Positions 25,698-34,947 of a stretch of DNA of 64,000 nt are shown in pieces; the first letter of the stretch is position 1; each line of letters begins with the position of its first letter. The stretch spans positions 3,000,001 through 3,064,000 of the forward strand of contig NZ_CP098323.1 in assembly GCF_023657595.1 (NCBI RefSeq), written 5' to 3'. Position numbers and translations under genes: made by a program. The DNA comes from Cytobacillus firmus. Its GTDB lineage: Bacteria > Bacillota > Bacilli > Bacillales > Cytobacillaceae. The notes under the pieces are model-generated. The model saw only the letters and a program-made list of their open reading frames with translations. It was not told where the DNA came from and did not search any database.

Positions 25698-26897
25698 TTA
25701 TATAATCCGTGACGTAACAATGCCTTCTATTTGATTAATCTGTTCAAGCAGTCCAGGGATCACATCGCCATTCACCTTATTATCAATGTCGATCATGGTG
25801 TACGCATATTCACCGCGGCTGCGGTTCACCATGTCTGCGATATTCAGCTGGTAGCTTGAAATGGCAAGTGTGATTTGTCCGACCATATTGGGAATGTTTT
25901 TATGAAAAGCAGTGACACGCCGCTTGCCAGTGTAAGGAAGAGCAGCATTTGGGAAGTTCACTGAGTTTTTGACATTGCCTGTTTCAAGGAAGTGCTTCAC
26001 CTGTCTTGCTGCCATGACAGCACAGTTTTCCTCAGATTCCTTCGTTGACGCGCCAAGATGCGGAATCGCCACTGCGTTTTTCATTTTCAGGATATTTTCA
26101 TTTGGGAAGTCTGTAATATACTTGCCCACTTTTCCATTTTCAAGGGCAGCTGCCATATCTGCTTCATTCACAAGCTCCCCGCGTGAGAAATTCAGGATGT
26201 GAACACCCTTTTTCATCATGCCAAAAGAATCTTCATTGAACATTTCCCTTGTATCATCGGTTAATGGAACATGTACAGTAATATAGTCAGATTCTGCAAA
26301 CACCTGCTCGATGCTCATAGCACGCTGTACATTGCGGGACAGGTTCCAGGCCGTGTCAACAGAAATAAATGGATCAAAGCCAACGACATCCATATCAAGT
26401 TCCAGTGCATCATTGGCCACAAGTGCCCCGATTGCCCCCAATCCGATGACGCCCAGCGTTTTGCCTTTAATTTCTTTTCCGACAAATTGCTTCTTCCCTG
26501 CTTCTACAAGCTTAGGGATCTGATCTCCTTCGTCTTTCAGCGTTTTGGTCCAGGAGATGCCGGCAAAAAGATTGCGGGATGAAGCCATTAAGGAAGTAAG
26601 CACCATTTCTTTTACGGCATTCGCATTGGCGCCAGGTGTATTAAACACGACAATTCCCTGCTCAGTGCATTTCTCCACCGGGATATTGTTCACTCCTGCT
26701 CCTGCACGGGCGATTGCTTTTAATCGATCGCCCAATTCCATAGAATGCATATTAAAGCTGCGAAGAACAATTGCATCCGGATTGCCGCTTTCATTATCAA
26801 TTGTAAAATGATCCTTGTTAAACACTTCAAGACCGCTTGGCGCAATTGCATTTAGTGTTTTTATCGTCTTCACTTTGTCTAAAGTCATGGTACTCAC
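25698..26897 (-). CDS. serA: D-3-phosphoglycerate dehydrogenase
   Basis: 399 residues, the short SerA class with one C-terminal ACT domain (about 325-399). NAD-binding GLGAIG at 152-157, catalytic Arg/Glu region RGELVNEAD and catalytic His280 in HLGAST. The enzyme takes 3-phosphoglycerate to 3-phosphohydroxypyruvate, the first step to serine. GTG start after AAGGGGAGAATCCA. A ZTP riboswitch with its own terminator stands upstream, tying serine synthesis to one-carbon shortage. Confidence 0.92.
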   Translation of the reverse strand: MSTMTLDKVKTIKTLNAIAPSGLEVFNKDHFTIDNESGNPDAIVLRSFNMHSMELGDRLKAIARAGAGVNNIPVEKCTEQGIVVFNTPGANANAVKEMVLTSLMASSRNLFAGISWTKTLKDEGDQIPKLVEAGKKQFVGKEIKGKTLGVIGLGAIGALVANDALELDMDVVGFDPFISVDTAWNLSRNVQRAMSIEQVFAESDYITVHVPLTDDTREMFNEDSFGMMKKGVHILNFSRGELVNEADMAAALENGKVGKYITDFPNENILKMKNAVAIPHLGASTKESEENCAVMAARQVKHFLETGNVKNSVNFPNAALPYTGKRRVTAFHKNIPNMVGQITLAISSYQLNIADMVNRSRGEYAYTMIDIDNKVNGDVIPGLLEQINQIEGIVTSRII

Positions 26898-26935
26898 TGG
26901 ATTCTCCCCTTTTCAACTAACTTTGTCAGATTTTA

Positions 26936-26971
26936 AAACAGAAAGAGGTAAGGGTAGAATCCCTTACCTCT
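26936..26971 (-). terminator. riboswitch-controlled terminator upstream of serA
   Basis: AGAGGTAAGGG/CCCTTACCTCT stem followed by TTCTGTTTT on the minus strand. It begins within the last bases of the ZTP aptamer, so ligand binding and termination are mutually exclusive. Confidence 0.88.
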
Positions 26972-27043
26972 GCCCAGGCGAACGGCTTCGACACTATGTG
27001 CTCCCCCGCGGTGATCCGCGTCTCGCCAGTTACACATAGCCTT
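26969..27043 (-). ncRNA. ZTP (pfl) riboswitch
   Basis: On the minus strand: CTATGTGTAACTGGCGA, then a CGCGG..CCGCG hairpin, GGGGGAGCACATAG closing the first stem, and finally CCGTTCGCCTGGGCA. The ACTGGCG, GGGGGAGC and CGCCTGGGCA segments are the hallmark of pfl/ZTP RNAs, which sense ZMP/ZTP. The regulated gene is serA. Confidence 0.88.
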
Positions 27044-27057
27044 TTCGGTTTTTTAAA

Positions 27058-27103
27058 TCTTATCAAAGTCTTCAGAAAACTTCAACCCTTTAAAGCGCTT
27101 ACA
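27058..27103 (-). promoter_or_regulatory. serA promoter and candidate cre site
   Basis: TTGAAG, 16 bases, TAAGAT on the minus strand. TGTAAGCGCTTTAA at 27103-27090, just upstream of the -35, matches the catabolite-responsive element consensus at all but one key position. CcpA binding is inference. Confidence 0.5.
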
Positions 27104-27285
27104 AAAATAAAAAATTTATTTATTTTTCTATGAATAATAAAGTATATTTTTCGTAATTTGTACATTATGCTGCAGAACAGGCTTTTATCCCTTATCCATT
27201 CCGTAATTTTCCGCCACCCTCGGTTCCTATTAAGTTTATAAAAGAAAAAACATGTTAAACCTAATACATATCCTAATACCTGTGG

Positions 27286-27507
27286 GTGAATCATTTGCGT
27301 GCTTTATTCATTCTCTTATCACTTTTAGCCGGTACAATCAGCCTCATTGTTTCTCTTGATTATATCCAGGGTCATCCATTATTTGAATCCTGGCAAAGCA
27401 TAAAAAGTGTTCTGTCTTCCGCACAGGGAGAAGATTATTTTCTTATGGTAATTTTTATCCTTGGTTTATTCGTTATGTACTTGTTACAGGAAAAGAAAAA
27501 AAAATAA
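27286..27507 (+). CDS. small two-helix membrane protein
   Basis: 73 residues with membrane segments at about 5-24 and 52-68 and a Lys-rich C-terminus. No family recognised. The start is uncertain: GTG at 27286 has no clear site, while TTG at 27295 has GGGTGA six bases before it. The stop is seven bases from the stop of the convergent germination permease gene, with no terminator hairpin between. The stretch 27104-27285 upstream holds no convincing gene. Confidence 0.55.
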   Translation: MNHLRALFILLSLLAGTISLIVSLDYIQGHPLFESWQSIKSVLSSAQGEDYFLMVIFILGLFVMYLLQEKKKK

Positions 27508-27514
27508 CCGCTAT

Positions 27515-28618
27515 TCACACTTTTCCCAGTTTCCATTTACGCTGGATTGACGCCAATACTAGCAATACAGCAGGAATAGCGAATTGGAAAGCAATATGCA
27601 GGAAATAAGGCACTACTTTTAATCCTTCATCCAGATGGCTTTGATAGCTTGGTGCAATCATAATGGAAGAAAGACAAATAATCCCGCCCATAAAATAGGA
27701 GGTAAAAACATTTGGCTTCATTTTGAAAAGGTTATTCATTCCGATTACCGCACAATAGAAGAACATGCCCACTTTAATAAACCCCAGAAATACAATCAAT
27801 AGGATGATAAAAGGATCCAGACGCTGAATAAATCCCCCAATTTCAATATAGCCAACAGCAGCCAATGCCGGGAAGGCCGAACGCTCAAGGAGGTCTGCAC
27901 CAAGAATACAAATTAAGATTATAGTATTAATAGTTAAATAAATGCCTACATAAGCAATTGCCATACTTCCTGTTTTCAAAATCTTTGTCTTCCGTTTCAT
28001 TAAAGGAAGGATCATCGTAAATAGAACCAATTCTCCATAGGGAACCGTCATATTAACCGGAAAAATCTCCCCGATGACCGGCTTCCATCCATTAGCCAAA
28101 ACAGGCCGTAAATTTTCGAGGTGAATCAAGTCACTGATCACATAGAATATCAGGATTAGCAATAAAGTGACTGTCATGACGGCGAAACAGATAATCCCTG
28201 CTCTTGCAAATACCTCAAAACCTAAATGAACTGCGTATATCAATGCAAACATCATACAGATACCCAGCGTAATAATGGAGTTTTTAGCATAAGGAGAACT
28301 GATCAGCAATTCCTCAACATCACGTAAAACCCTGGACGCGATATATATGAAATAGATAATGTACATATAGCTTATAAGGCTTCCCAGGTATTTTCCTAAA
28401 ATTTTTTTCACGTATTCTGTCAGCGGCAAATCCGGATGCTGTCTGTAAAGACGATAGTAAACAGCGAAGATTGCCAGCCCGGCAATGGGTGAAAGAATCG
28501 TAACGATCCATGCATCCTGGCGTGCTCCGCTTCCAAGATCCAGAAACACGGCTGTCCCAAACATAAAAAGGACCATCAAGCAGAATAATTGTATTCCATC
28601 AATCTTATCTTTCGGCAT
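27515..28618 (-). CDS. spore germination permease, GerB family (GerKB-like)
   Basis: 367 residues, ten membrane helices, beginning IDGIQLFCLMVLFMFG like GerAB/GerKB proteins of the APC superfamily. It is the B subunit of a germinant receptor in the spore inner membrane and is thought to bind the amino-acid or sugar germinant. Third gene of an A-C-B operon, 17 bases after the GerC gene. The germinant cannot be predicted from sequence. Confidence 0.9.
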   Translation of the reverse strand: MPKDKIDGIQLFCLMVLFMFGTAVFLDLGSGARQDAWIVTILSPIAGLAIFAVYYRLYRQHPDLPLTEYVKKILGKYLGSLISYMYIIYFIYIASRVLRDVEELLISSPYAKNSIITLGICMMFALIYAVHLGFEVFARAGIICFAVMTVTLLLILIFYVISDLIHLENLRPVLANGWKPVIGEIFPVNMTVPYGELVLFTMILPLMKRKTKILKTGSMAIAYVGIYLTINTIILICILGADLLERSAFPALAAVGYIEIGGFIQRLDPFIILLIVFLGFIKVGMFFYCAVIGMNNLFKMKPNVFTSYFMGGIICLSSIMIAPSYQSHLDEGLKVVPYFLHIAFQFAIPAVLLVLASIQRKWKLGKV

Positions 28619-28635
28619 TTACTTCACATCCAGAA

Positions 28636-29808
28636 TTATTGTAGTTTATATGGATCTGTCAGCAACCCTGCGTTCGATATGTTTGCATTCACATTTACTT
28701 CAATATCCGCATTTCTAAATAGCGTATTCCATTCTTTCTTGTGTTTTTTCCAGTAATTTGGATCATTTATTGATAGTTTTCTGCCGAAACCAAATACATC
28801 GGTTTCCATTTCCTGCGCCAATTTTATTGTTTGCCTTATTTGGCTTTCAGCCTCGTCTTCTAATTTTTTCGCAATCTTTCTTATTTCTTCTTCACTGTCA
28901 ATTTTAATATAGCATTCCAGTTCTGCAATATAGCCCTTAATATCTGCGTCAACTGCCAGGGTCAATTTTGGTTTTAACTCTGTCTTAATGGTTGACTTTA
29001 TACCTTTTGTCGTGACGGTCATATTTTTTTTACTGTTACACGGCAGCGGAAAGGATGTATACTCAGCGGCTGAGTTAATTAAATGGGCTGTTCTTGCGAT
29101 TTTGCCGTCAAACCAGCCGGCTAATTGATCTTTTTTAAACAGTGCCAATCCAGTTACCTCTACGACCGGAGGCTTGATGTCCTGCAGGTTATCCGTCTGA
29201 TTCTGAGATTTAAGCGGTTTGTTCAAATGAATTCCAGACAGCATAAGGTTCTGCCCTTCACCTGATAAAAGGGAGATAGCCCTGTAAATGGGAACGATTT
29301 CTGAGATGGCGTACATTTTTTCATTATTTTCGCTGGTGCTGATGATACTTTTCGTTGGATTGGATTCCAGCGGCTCAATGACCCCCAGAACTTCTTCTGC
29401 AGTCGTGTCCCTTGCAATAAAAACAGGAAACGATGAGCGTGATTCACCTCTTTCAAACACATCAAATATAAGCCCCAGCCCCTCTCTTGCAAGAGCCTCT
29501 CCAATCACAATCAAAGAAAGATGAGTAACACTGTTCTCTCTTGGAATGATTAAAGACGCCATCCGGTAGGCTTCAATAAACGTTTCTGCTTCGACTGTGT
29601 AATTAATAACTGGAAGGCTGCTTCCAGCCCCATTTTGCGAAAAATAACCCGGATTGATTAGTTGATACGTGACCCGATAGCCTGATTCCCTTTCCTGGGG
29701 GAGGTCTATGCCAATGGCGATTATTAAACCGACTTCATTTAAATCTCTATAATTGGAACAGCCCGTTAGTAAACCCATTATCAACAGGACTGAAATGACT
29801 TTTTTCAT
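28636..29808 (-). CDS. spore germination lipoprotein, Ger(x)C family
   Basis: 390 residues with lipobox LTGC (Cys17) and the family opening NYRDLNEVGLIIAIGIDL. The N-terminal and C-terminal Ger(x)C domains follow (VTHLSLIVIGEALAREG; the last third with EEIRKIAKKLEDEAESQI). GerC lipoproteins sit on the outer face of the spore inner membrane and complete the receptor with the A and B subunits. AGGGATG precedes the ATG. Middle gene of the operon. Confidence 0.9.
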   Translation of the reverse strand: MKKVISVLLIMGLLTGCSNYRDLNEVGLIIAIGIDLPQERESGYRVTYQLINPGYFSQNGAGSSLPVINYTVEAETFIEAYRMASLIIPRENSVTHLSLIVIGEALAREGLGLIFDVFERGESRSSFPVFIARDTTAEEVLGVIEPLESNPTKSIISTSENNEKMYAISEIVPIYRAISLLSGEGQNLMLSGIHLNKPLKSQNQTDNLQDIKPPVVEVTGLALFKKDQLAGWFDGKIARTAHLINSAAEYTSFPLPCNSKKNMTVTTKGIKSTIKTELKPKLTLAVDADIKGYIAELECYIKIDSEEEIRKIAKKLEDEAESQIRQTIKLAQEMETDVFGFGRKLSINDPNYWKKHKKEWNTLFRNADIEVNVNANISNAGLLTDPYKLQ

Positions 29809-29851
29809 ACGTTCATCCCTGCTCTTTTATTTGACTTCCGATCAAGGAGCC

Positions 29852-31285
29852 TCACTTGGATGAGGTGCCTATCCGGACTAAACTGTCTTTCAAATCGCTG
29901 ACTCTGACCGGTGAGAGTGGAGTGAGATATGGGACTCCTACTGATTTAAGGCTGCAAAGGTGCAGAATAATGCATAAAGAAAACAGGATAATTCCATAGA
30001 ATCCAATAAAAGCAGCGGCAAAAATAAGAATGAAACGCATTCCGCGTGCGGTGTTCACAATATTAGGGTTAGGCAGTGTGAAGCTTGAGATAGCTGTCGT
30101 CGCCACGATGATCACAATTGCCGCTGAAACAAAGCCTGCTTCGACTGCAGCCTGCCCGAGAATAAGTGCCCCTACAATGGAAACAGCCGGACCAATGGCC
30201 CTTGGCATTCTAATCCCGGCTTCCCGCAGGACTTCGAAGGCCAGTTCCATTACCAGTAATTCCACAATGGCTGGAAAAGGAACCTGTTCTCTTTGTGCCA
30301 TGAGCGTCACCATTAAAGTAGTAGGGATTAAGCCATGGTGGTGCGTGATCAGGGCCAAATAAATTGCCGATGCATACATGTTAACGTAAAACGAGCCAAC
30401 CCGAATGAGTCTTAAAAAAGAACTCACCAGGTAATTGGCATAATAGTCTTCAGGAGAGTGAAAAAATTGGATAAATACAGCCGGCAGAATCAATGCAAAT
30501 GGTGTTCCCTGTATAATGATCGCAATTTTGCCTTCTAAAAGGTTAGCAGAGACCACGTCTGGCCTCTCTGAATTCTGGAAGAGGGGAAAGATCGTTTTCC
30601 TGTTGTCCTTTAAGGCTTCTTCCACATAATTTGTGTCCAATATACTGTCCATATCGATTTTACTAATTCTTTCCTTCACTTCTTTGACGATTTCCTCTTT
30701 CGCTATGCCCTCCATATATAAAATGCCTATATCGGTTTTGGTCACTTTCCCTGCTTTTGTCTGTTCAATCCTTAGATTGTTATTTTGTATTCTGGCACGG
30801 ATCAGCGAAATATTCGTCCCTAAATTCTCTGTAAATCCATCCTTTGGCCCTTTCACCACCGTTTGTGTGGTAGGTTCTGTAATAGACCTTGATTGAATCT
30901 TTCTTGTTCCCGCAAGGATCGCCTCTGAATGCCCCTCTATCAAAATAACCGTGTCCCCGCTCAGCAGACCGTCGACTAATACGGGCCATTCATCAATGAT
31001 ATTCACCTTAGGTACCGAAATGATCTGAGTTATTTCATCGGACCAATTTCGAATAGATTTTTGTTCATTACTAAAGGAAAGAATTGGATGCAGAACATTG
31101 TCATGCAGGCTTTGTTCGTCAACGATCCCCTGGATATGTATGATAGCTGCTTTTCCATGGTTTGAAAGTATTATATTTCGGACTGATAGATCGGAGCTGT
31201 TGCCAAACTGCTCTTTTAAGTATTCAATATTGGAATCAGTACTCTTGCTTATCATTTTATGGTGGCTGTAATGTTTCCGGAACAC
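29852..31285 (-). CDS. spore germination protein, GerA family (GerKA-like)
   Basis: 477 residues from a GTG preceded by AGGAGAATTATT. Soluble N-terminal half (NIEYLKEQFGNSSDLSVRNI onward), then the membrane half with the family's PFALILPAVFIQFFHSPEDY and GLIPTTLM, FPAIVELLVMELAFE segments. First gene of the A-C-B operon; in the spore it forms the large subunit of the germinant receptor. Expression late in the forespore would be expected, but I could not pick a sigma-G promoter with confidence. Confidence 0.92.
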   Translation of the reverse strand: MFRKHYSHHKMISKSTDSNIEYLKEQFGNSSDLSVRNIILSNHGKAAIIHIQGIVDEQSLHDNVLHPILSFSNEQKSIRNWSDEITQIISVPKVNIIDEWPVLVDGLLSGDTVILIEGHSEAILAGTRKIQSRSITEPTTQTVVKGPKDGFTENLGTNISLIRARIQNNNLRIEQTKAGKVTKTDIGILYMEGIAKEEIVKEVKERISKIDMDSILDTNYVEEALKDNRKTIFPLFQNSERPDVVSANLLEGKIAIIIQGTPFALILPAVFIQFFHSPEDYYANYLVSSFLRLIRVGSFYVNMYASAIYLALITHHHGLIPTTLMVTLMAQREQVPFPAIVELLVMELAFEVLREAGIRMPRAIGPAVSIVGALILGQAAVEAGFVSAAIVIIVATTAISSFTLPNPNIVNTARGMRFILIFAAAFIGFYGIILFSLCIILHLCSLKSVGVPYLTPLSPVRVSDLKDSLVRIGTSSK

Positions 31286-31351
31286 AATAATTCTCCTTTG
31301 GAAAACGAGTCTTGTTTGTTAGTGTGCCCGGTATGAGGAATATCTTGCCTT

Positions 31352-31385
31352 TTAATTAAAAAAAACCTAACCAATCAGGTTAGGA
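31352..31385 (-). terminator. intrinsic terminator of the yhbD/bactofilin unit
   Basis: CCTAACC/GGTTAGG stem followed by T-rich sequence on the minus strand. Confidence 0.85.
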
Positions 31386-31395
31386 ATTCATGATT

Positions 31396-32115
31396 CTATA
31401 TTAACCGGGATTCTTTCACCACTGAGTCTGGTGAACATTCGTATTCTCCCGAGTATTCCACTAGTCCAATCTCGCAATTTTTGCCGATTTTGACATTTTT
31501 GCCTCTGACGACAAGAGCTGAGGTGCCTTCAAGTTCGATGTCATCACCTTCAATTAATTCTGCCTCGAGCTTGAGGGGGAAGAGTGATTTGATCAATTTA
31601 AACAGGCTTTCTCTATGCTGTGCCACTTTTATCTTTCTTCCGCCAATCTCTTTCGCTTTGCTTTCTCCAAATAGTTTAATATCAATCGTTTCTGCGTTTA
31701 GTAAACCATCTATCTTAAAAGCCCCTTCCGCGCGGAAAACCTCCGCTTCACAGTCTCCTGCAATCTTTGCTTTCCCGTTCACTACCATTTCATCGCTTTT
31801 TACAGAACCTCCAATGGAGGAATTCCCGGCAACCTCAAGCTTTTGGCTGTGGACAGCTTCTGAAATGGATGCGGAGCCGTTGATATTTAAAGATTCAGCT
31901 TTAACTGCTCCATGGATCTTGGCTGCACCGCTGATCTTTCCTTTTTCGGTTTTTACGTTTCCATGGATCGTCCCCGTACCGTTGCAATTGAATCTCTCGC
32001 ATTCTATATCACTATTTACCGTGCCCTTTCCATTGATTTCGACTTTATTAAAAGATCCTCCATTAACCGATCCAACTCCATTAATGATTAAGTTCCCCAG
32101 TGTTTTCATTTCCAC
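31396..32115 (-). CDS. bactofilin-like polymer-forming protein (YhbE/YhbF type)
   Basis: 239 residues of right-handed beta-helix-like repeats: INGKGTVNSDIECERFNCNG, GTIHGNVKTEKG, AKIHGAVKAESLNING and so on, each about 18-20 residues with Gly turns. B. subtilis YhbE and YhbF (BacE, BacF) have this form and help flagellar assembly. The start MEMKTLGNLIINGVGSVNGG matches that group. It follows a yhbD homologue by 11 bases, preserving the B. subtilis order, but only one bactofilin gene is present here. Confidence 0.85.
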   Translation of the reverse strand: MEMKTLGNLIINGVGSVNGGSFNKVEINGKGTVNSDIECERFNCNGTGTIHGNVKTEKGKISGAAKIHGAVKAESLNINGSASISEAVHSQKLEVAGNSSIGGSVKSDEMVVNGKAKIAGDCEAEVFRAEGAFKIDGLLNAETIDIKLFGESKAKEIGGRKIKVAQHRESLFKLIKSLFPLKLEAELIEGDDIELEGTSALVVRGKNVKIGKNCEIGLVEYSGEYECSPDSVVKESRLI

Positions 32116-32126
32116 AGCATTTCCTC

Positions 32127-32750
32127 CTATGCCAATTTGGATTTTAATTCCTCAGCACATTGCTCTACCGATATAGCGGCTGCCAATTTTGTCCCTTTTT
32201 CGAGAAGGACCTGTTCCCCGTTCATTGAAGCCAGGCAGCTGGACATGCCGAGTTTTCGAATGAAGCAGATCACAGCTTTGGGCTGCTGCAGAATCTCTTG
32301 ATGATCATTTAATAGCTGAAGGAGCATTTTCCCTTCTTCGATATGGATATCCCCCGATTCCAGCAGGCTGGAAAGTATATAAAGCTTTAAAATCTCATAA
32401 TAATTGAATTCGTGAATCTCCCCCTGTGTGTCCAGAAAGATATTCATAACCGGATCAGAAGCTATTCCTTTAGCCATCAGACTTTCCTTTGGCAGCTTCA
32501 GGTTCGAAGCATTCAATGAAAACAAATTGGCCAGCTCATCCAAAGAAAGGGTATCCTTCATCTTCTGTATCTTTTCAACCCGCTCGAGGATTTTCTCTTT
32601 TGGAAAAAAAGTCTCCTGCCCTGTAAACGTTGATTTCCTGACAAACCAGTCCTCAGGTATCAGGTTCTTCCTTTTCCACCGGTAAAGCTGTCCATATGAA
32701 ATCCCAGTTAAATCCAGAACCTCTTTTTTTGAAATTAATTCATCGCTCAA
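32127..32750 (-). CDS. yhbD: YhbD-like DUF4004 protein with MerR-type helix-turn-helix
   Basis: 207 residues. I chose a TTG at 32750, eight bases after AAAGGAG; the longer open frame upstream lacks a site. LISKKEVLDLTGISYGQLYR is a MerR-type helix-turn-helix, followed by KNLIPEDWF and the wing. The C-terminal half is helical. In B. subtilis yhbD stands before the bactofilin genes yhbEF, as here. Its regulatory target is unknown; autoregulation of this pair is a reasonable guess. Confidence 0.8.
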   Translation of the reverse strand: MSDELISKKEVLDLTGISYGQLYRWKRKNLIPEDWFVRKSTFTGQETFFPKEKILERVEKIQKMKDTLSLDELANLFSLNASNLKLPKESLMAKGIASDPVMNIFLDTQGEIHEFNYYEILKLYILSSLLESGDIHIEEGKMLLQLLNDHQEILQQPKAVICFIRKLGMSSCLASMNGEQVLLEKGTKLAAAISVEQCAEELKSKLA

Positions 32751-32912
32751 TTCCAGGACTCCTTTCTGATGATACGATTGTAACATAACACTGTTACGCA
32801 TGAAATGTGTTTTTATTCTTTTTTTCCTGATTTTTTTCGACAAATCTTCCGGAATTCACCACGAAATCAATACTGTTCGCGCTTCTCACTGTAAAACAAT
32901 GTTTTATTGACA

Positions 32913-32944
32913 CAAAAAAACCTGGCTCATATTGAACCAGGTTT
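32913..32944 (-). terminator. intrinsic terminator
   Basis: AAACCTGG/CCAGGTTT stem with a T run on the minus strand after the acetyltransferase gene. Confidence 0.85.
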
Positions 32945-32948
32945 CCCT

Positions 32949-33707
32949 TCATTCGTATATTTTTAGTAAGTTATACTGCTTTCCAATATACCGGTAATTT
33001 TGCCTGCGGTACATCTCTTTTGGAGTATCTTCTCCATCCGCCACAAGAATGATCGTTTTATCCTTATACTGATCCATCACGGATTTCTGCAGGGAGCTGC
33101 CGATGCCCTTTTTTTGAAAATCCTCATGGACCATCAGTCCATCAATTTCAGCTGTTCGTTCCTTGATAATGACATCAACAGATCCGGCTGCCTTTCCTTT
33201 ATAAAATGCAATAAGCTGCTGAATACTTTCATCTTTGTAATTTCTTAAGTGCTGAGCTTTCTTTTTCTCTGCGAAGTTTTCCCCATATACCGAATCCTGC
33301 TCATACTGAAATTCCAAATAATCGTTCCATGTTTTATCCGTTACATTTTCAACTTTAATTTCTTCCCTTTCCTGGACTTCCGGAAAATCAGCCGGAAGAA
33401 TCGCAAATAACTCCAGGAACCCAACCGTATTATCTTTATCCTGCTGAAAGAAAGCCACAAGCTCTCCAGAAAGCTCCTCATCATCCGGAAAATAAAATCT
33501 TACATGCTTTTGGCCATTTTTCTGATGAAAATCTCTTAAATATTGATGTGCCTCCTCAAACTCCTGAACGGAAGGCATTCTTTTAAAGGCAATAAAATTG
33601 CTGTCATACTGAAGGAGCATGTCAGGATTATGGTTATGAATAATTAGGTCATTTTCCAGAACAGTGTGTCCCGGTTTATAAATATCATGAAATGTGATCT
33701 TTTCCAT
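32949..33707 (-). CDS. GNAT N-acetyltransferase (two-part)
   Basis: 252 residues. The C-terminal 110 residues hold a GNAT fold: AAGSVDVIIKERTAEIDGLM then VHEDFQKKGIGSSLQKSVMD, the acetyl-CoA-binding loop. The N-terminal 130 residues look like a degenerate second GNAT half without the loop. Similar two-part proteins occur in Bacillus with unknown substrates. It is 20 bases downstream of the frameshifted MEDS gene on the same strand. Confidence 0.8.
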   Translation of the reverse strand: MEKITFHDIYKPGHTVLENDLIIHNHNPDMLLQYDSNFIAFKRMPSVQEFEEAHQYLRDFHQKNGQKHVRFYFPDDEELSGELVAFFQQDKDNTVGFLELFAILPADFPEVQEREEIKVENVTDKTWNDYLEFQYEQDSVYGENFAEKKKAQHLRNYKDESIQQLIAFYKGKAAGSVDVIIKERTAEIDGLMVHEDFQKKGIGSSLQKSVMDQYKDKTIILVADGEDTPKEMYRRQNYRYIGKQYNLLKIYE

Positions 33708-33727
33708 CGGTTTCTCCTAAGAACATT

Positions 33728-34278
33728 TTATAGGTATTTATACTCTCTGTCTGTTATGAGCACATCATGGCAGCGCATTAAATTCTCCTTTAGTTCCGGA
33801 GGGGTATTTTTGCTATCATACGCACACAGGGAAATCAGGTCATGGTCAGAAATGGCATTGCTTAGATTCTTTTCATATTGTTCCACTAACGGAATGTAGT
33901 CCTTCACGTTACCCCACTCAACCAGACCCCATGTATATATCTTAGAACTGCTGTCTAAATAAGGCTGAATATGTTTAAGAAAAAAATGTAAATGGTATCA
34001 GGATTAAAATTACCGTTAGTGTAATAAAAATCATAATTATTCATAAAATGAACTCTGTTTAATTCCTCTTTTCCTAACAAATTAGTTAATTCTTTATCAA
34101 TAAGAAAATAATTTCGGTCATTCTCCACAAATAAAACATGTCCGCCGCATCTTACACCAGCCGTTATGTATGAGACCGCATTTTGAAGATAGCAATCCAT
34201 TTGATCATAGTGATAAAGAATATGACCTCCGTTTGACTTTTGCAGATTATCAAGTAAATCTGTTAACAATTCATTCAT
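33728..34278 (-). pseudogene. MEDS-domain protein, frameshifted
   Basis: From ATG 34278 the frame gives 107 residues with the MEDS (DcmR-type sensory) pattern GGHILYHYDQMDCYLQNAVS and GGHVLFVENDR. It then runs off into stop at a seven-A run (plus strand 33980-33986). Adding one base to that run restores a frame reading HIQPYLDSSSKIYTWGLVEW and continuing about 80 residues to TAA at 33728. So this is one gene of about 183 codons with a single-base deletion in a homopolymer, either a real disruption, a phase-variable tract or a sequencing error. Confidence 0.8.
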
Positions 34279-34411
34279 TGATAAGTCTCCTTATAACGAA
34301 AAAATGTTTGATGTACTTTAACGCTACTCACTCCCAGCTGCTCTTTCTTTATTATATCTAAAAATTGAAAAAAATGGGTGTGTTTTCTCCAGGTTTGCGG
34401 TCCACGGCCCA

Positions 34412-34441
34412 AATAAAAACTCGAGGTAAGTTCCTCGAGTC
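34412..34441 (-). terminator. intrinsic terminator of the yolD-like gene
   Basis: ACTCGAGG/CCTCGAGT perfect stem followed by TTTTTATTT on the minus strand. Confidence 0.88.
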
Positions 34442-34463
34442 TGCTGCAATTATAAAATATTAT

Positions 34464-34802
34464 TCATTCTTCCACTTCCGCCCCGGCTATTTCATCAAAG
34501 TTAATTTTCTCCAGATCCCCGCTCTCCAGTTGCAGATGAATTTTTCTGCTGATGCCATCCAGTCGGTTTACCCTTCCTTTGTATTCGAGGAAAAATCCTT
34601 CCCGCCAGACTTTTACTTTCAAAAGATAAGCAAATTCCATTGCATAGTGAATTTTGTTTTCATATTCCTCCAATTCATATTCATCAATGAGCGGCTTGTT
34701 TTGCGCCATTTGATCTCTTTCCAGCTTTCTTAGCATCGCCCGGTGTTCCGGCATGAAGTGAGCAGGCTGCCATTTTATTTTCCCTCTGTCTTTTAGCGGC
34801 AT
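34464..34802 (-). CDS. YolD-like family protein
   Basis: 112 residues from the ATG at 34802 (GGAGGGATTTATT upstream). DRGKIKWQPAHFMPEHRAML is the YolD opening, followed by the family's helix (MAQNKPLIDEYELEEYENKI) and the strand-rich end. YolD-like proteins are small factors found in Bacillus, sometimes next to error-prone polymerase genes; there is no such polymerase here. Function unresolved. A short gap and terminator separate it from its downstream neighbours. Confidence 0.85.
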   Translation of the reverse strand: MPLKDRGKIKWQPAHFMPEHRAMLRKLERDQMAQNKPLIDEYELEEYENKIHYAMEFAYLLKVKVWREGFFLEYKGRVNRLDGISRKIHLQLESGDLEKINFDEIAGAEVEE

Positions 34803-34947
34803 AATAAATCCCTCCATATTCTATTATAGAACATTTGTTCTGTTTTAAAACCTAAAAAACAGAAAAAGCTTAAGTTGGTTCATTTGGATAATAAAAGTAC
34901 GAATGGTAAAATACACTTTAACTCTCAAAAAAAAGATTGGTGAAACA

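Noticed and set aside
27082..27294. 70-codon minus-strand frame upstream of the serA leader
   Set aside because: AT-rich, no ribosome-binding site, no family features; it lies in a promoter region.
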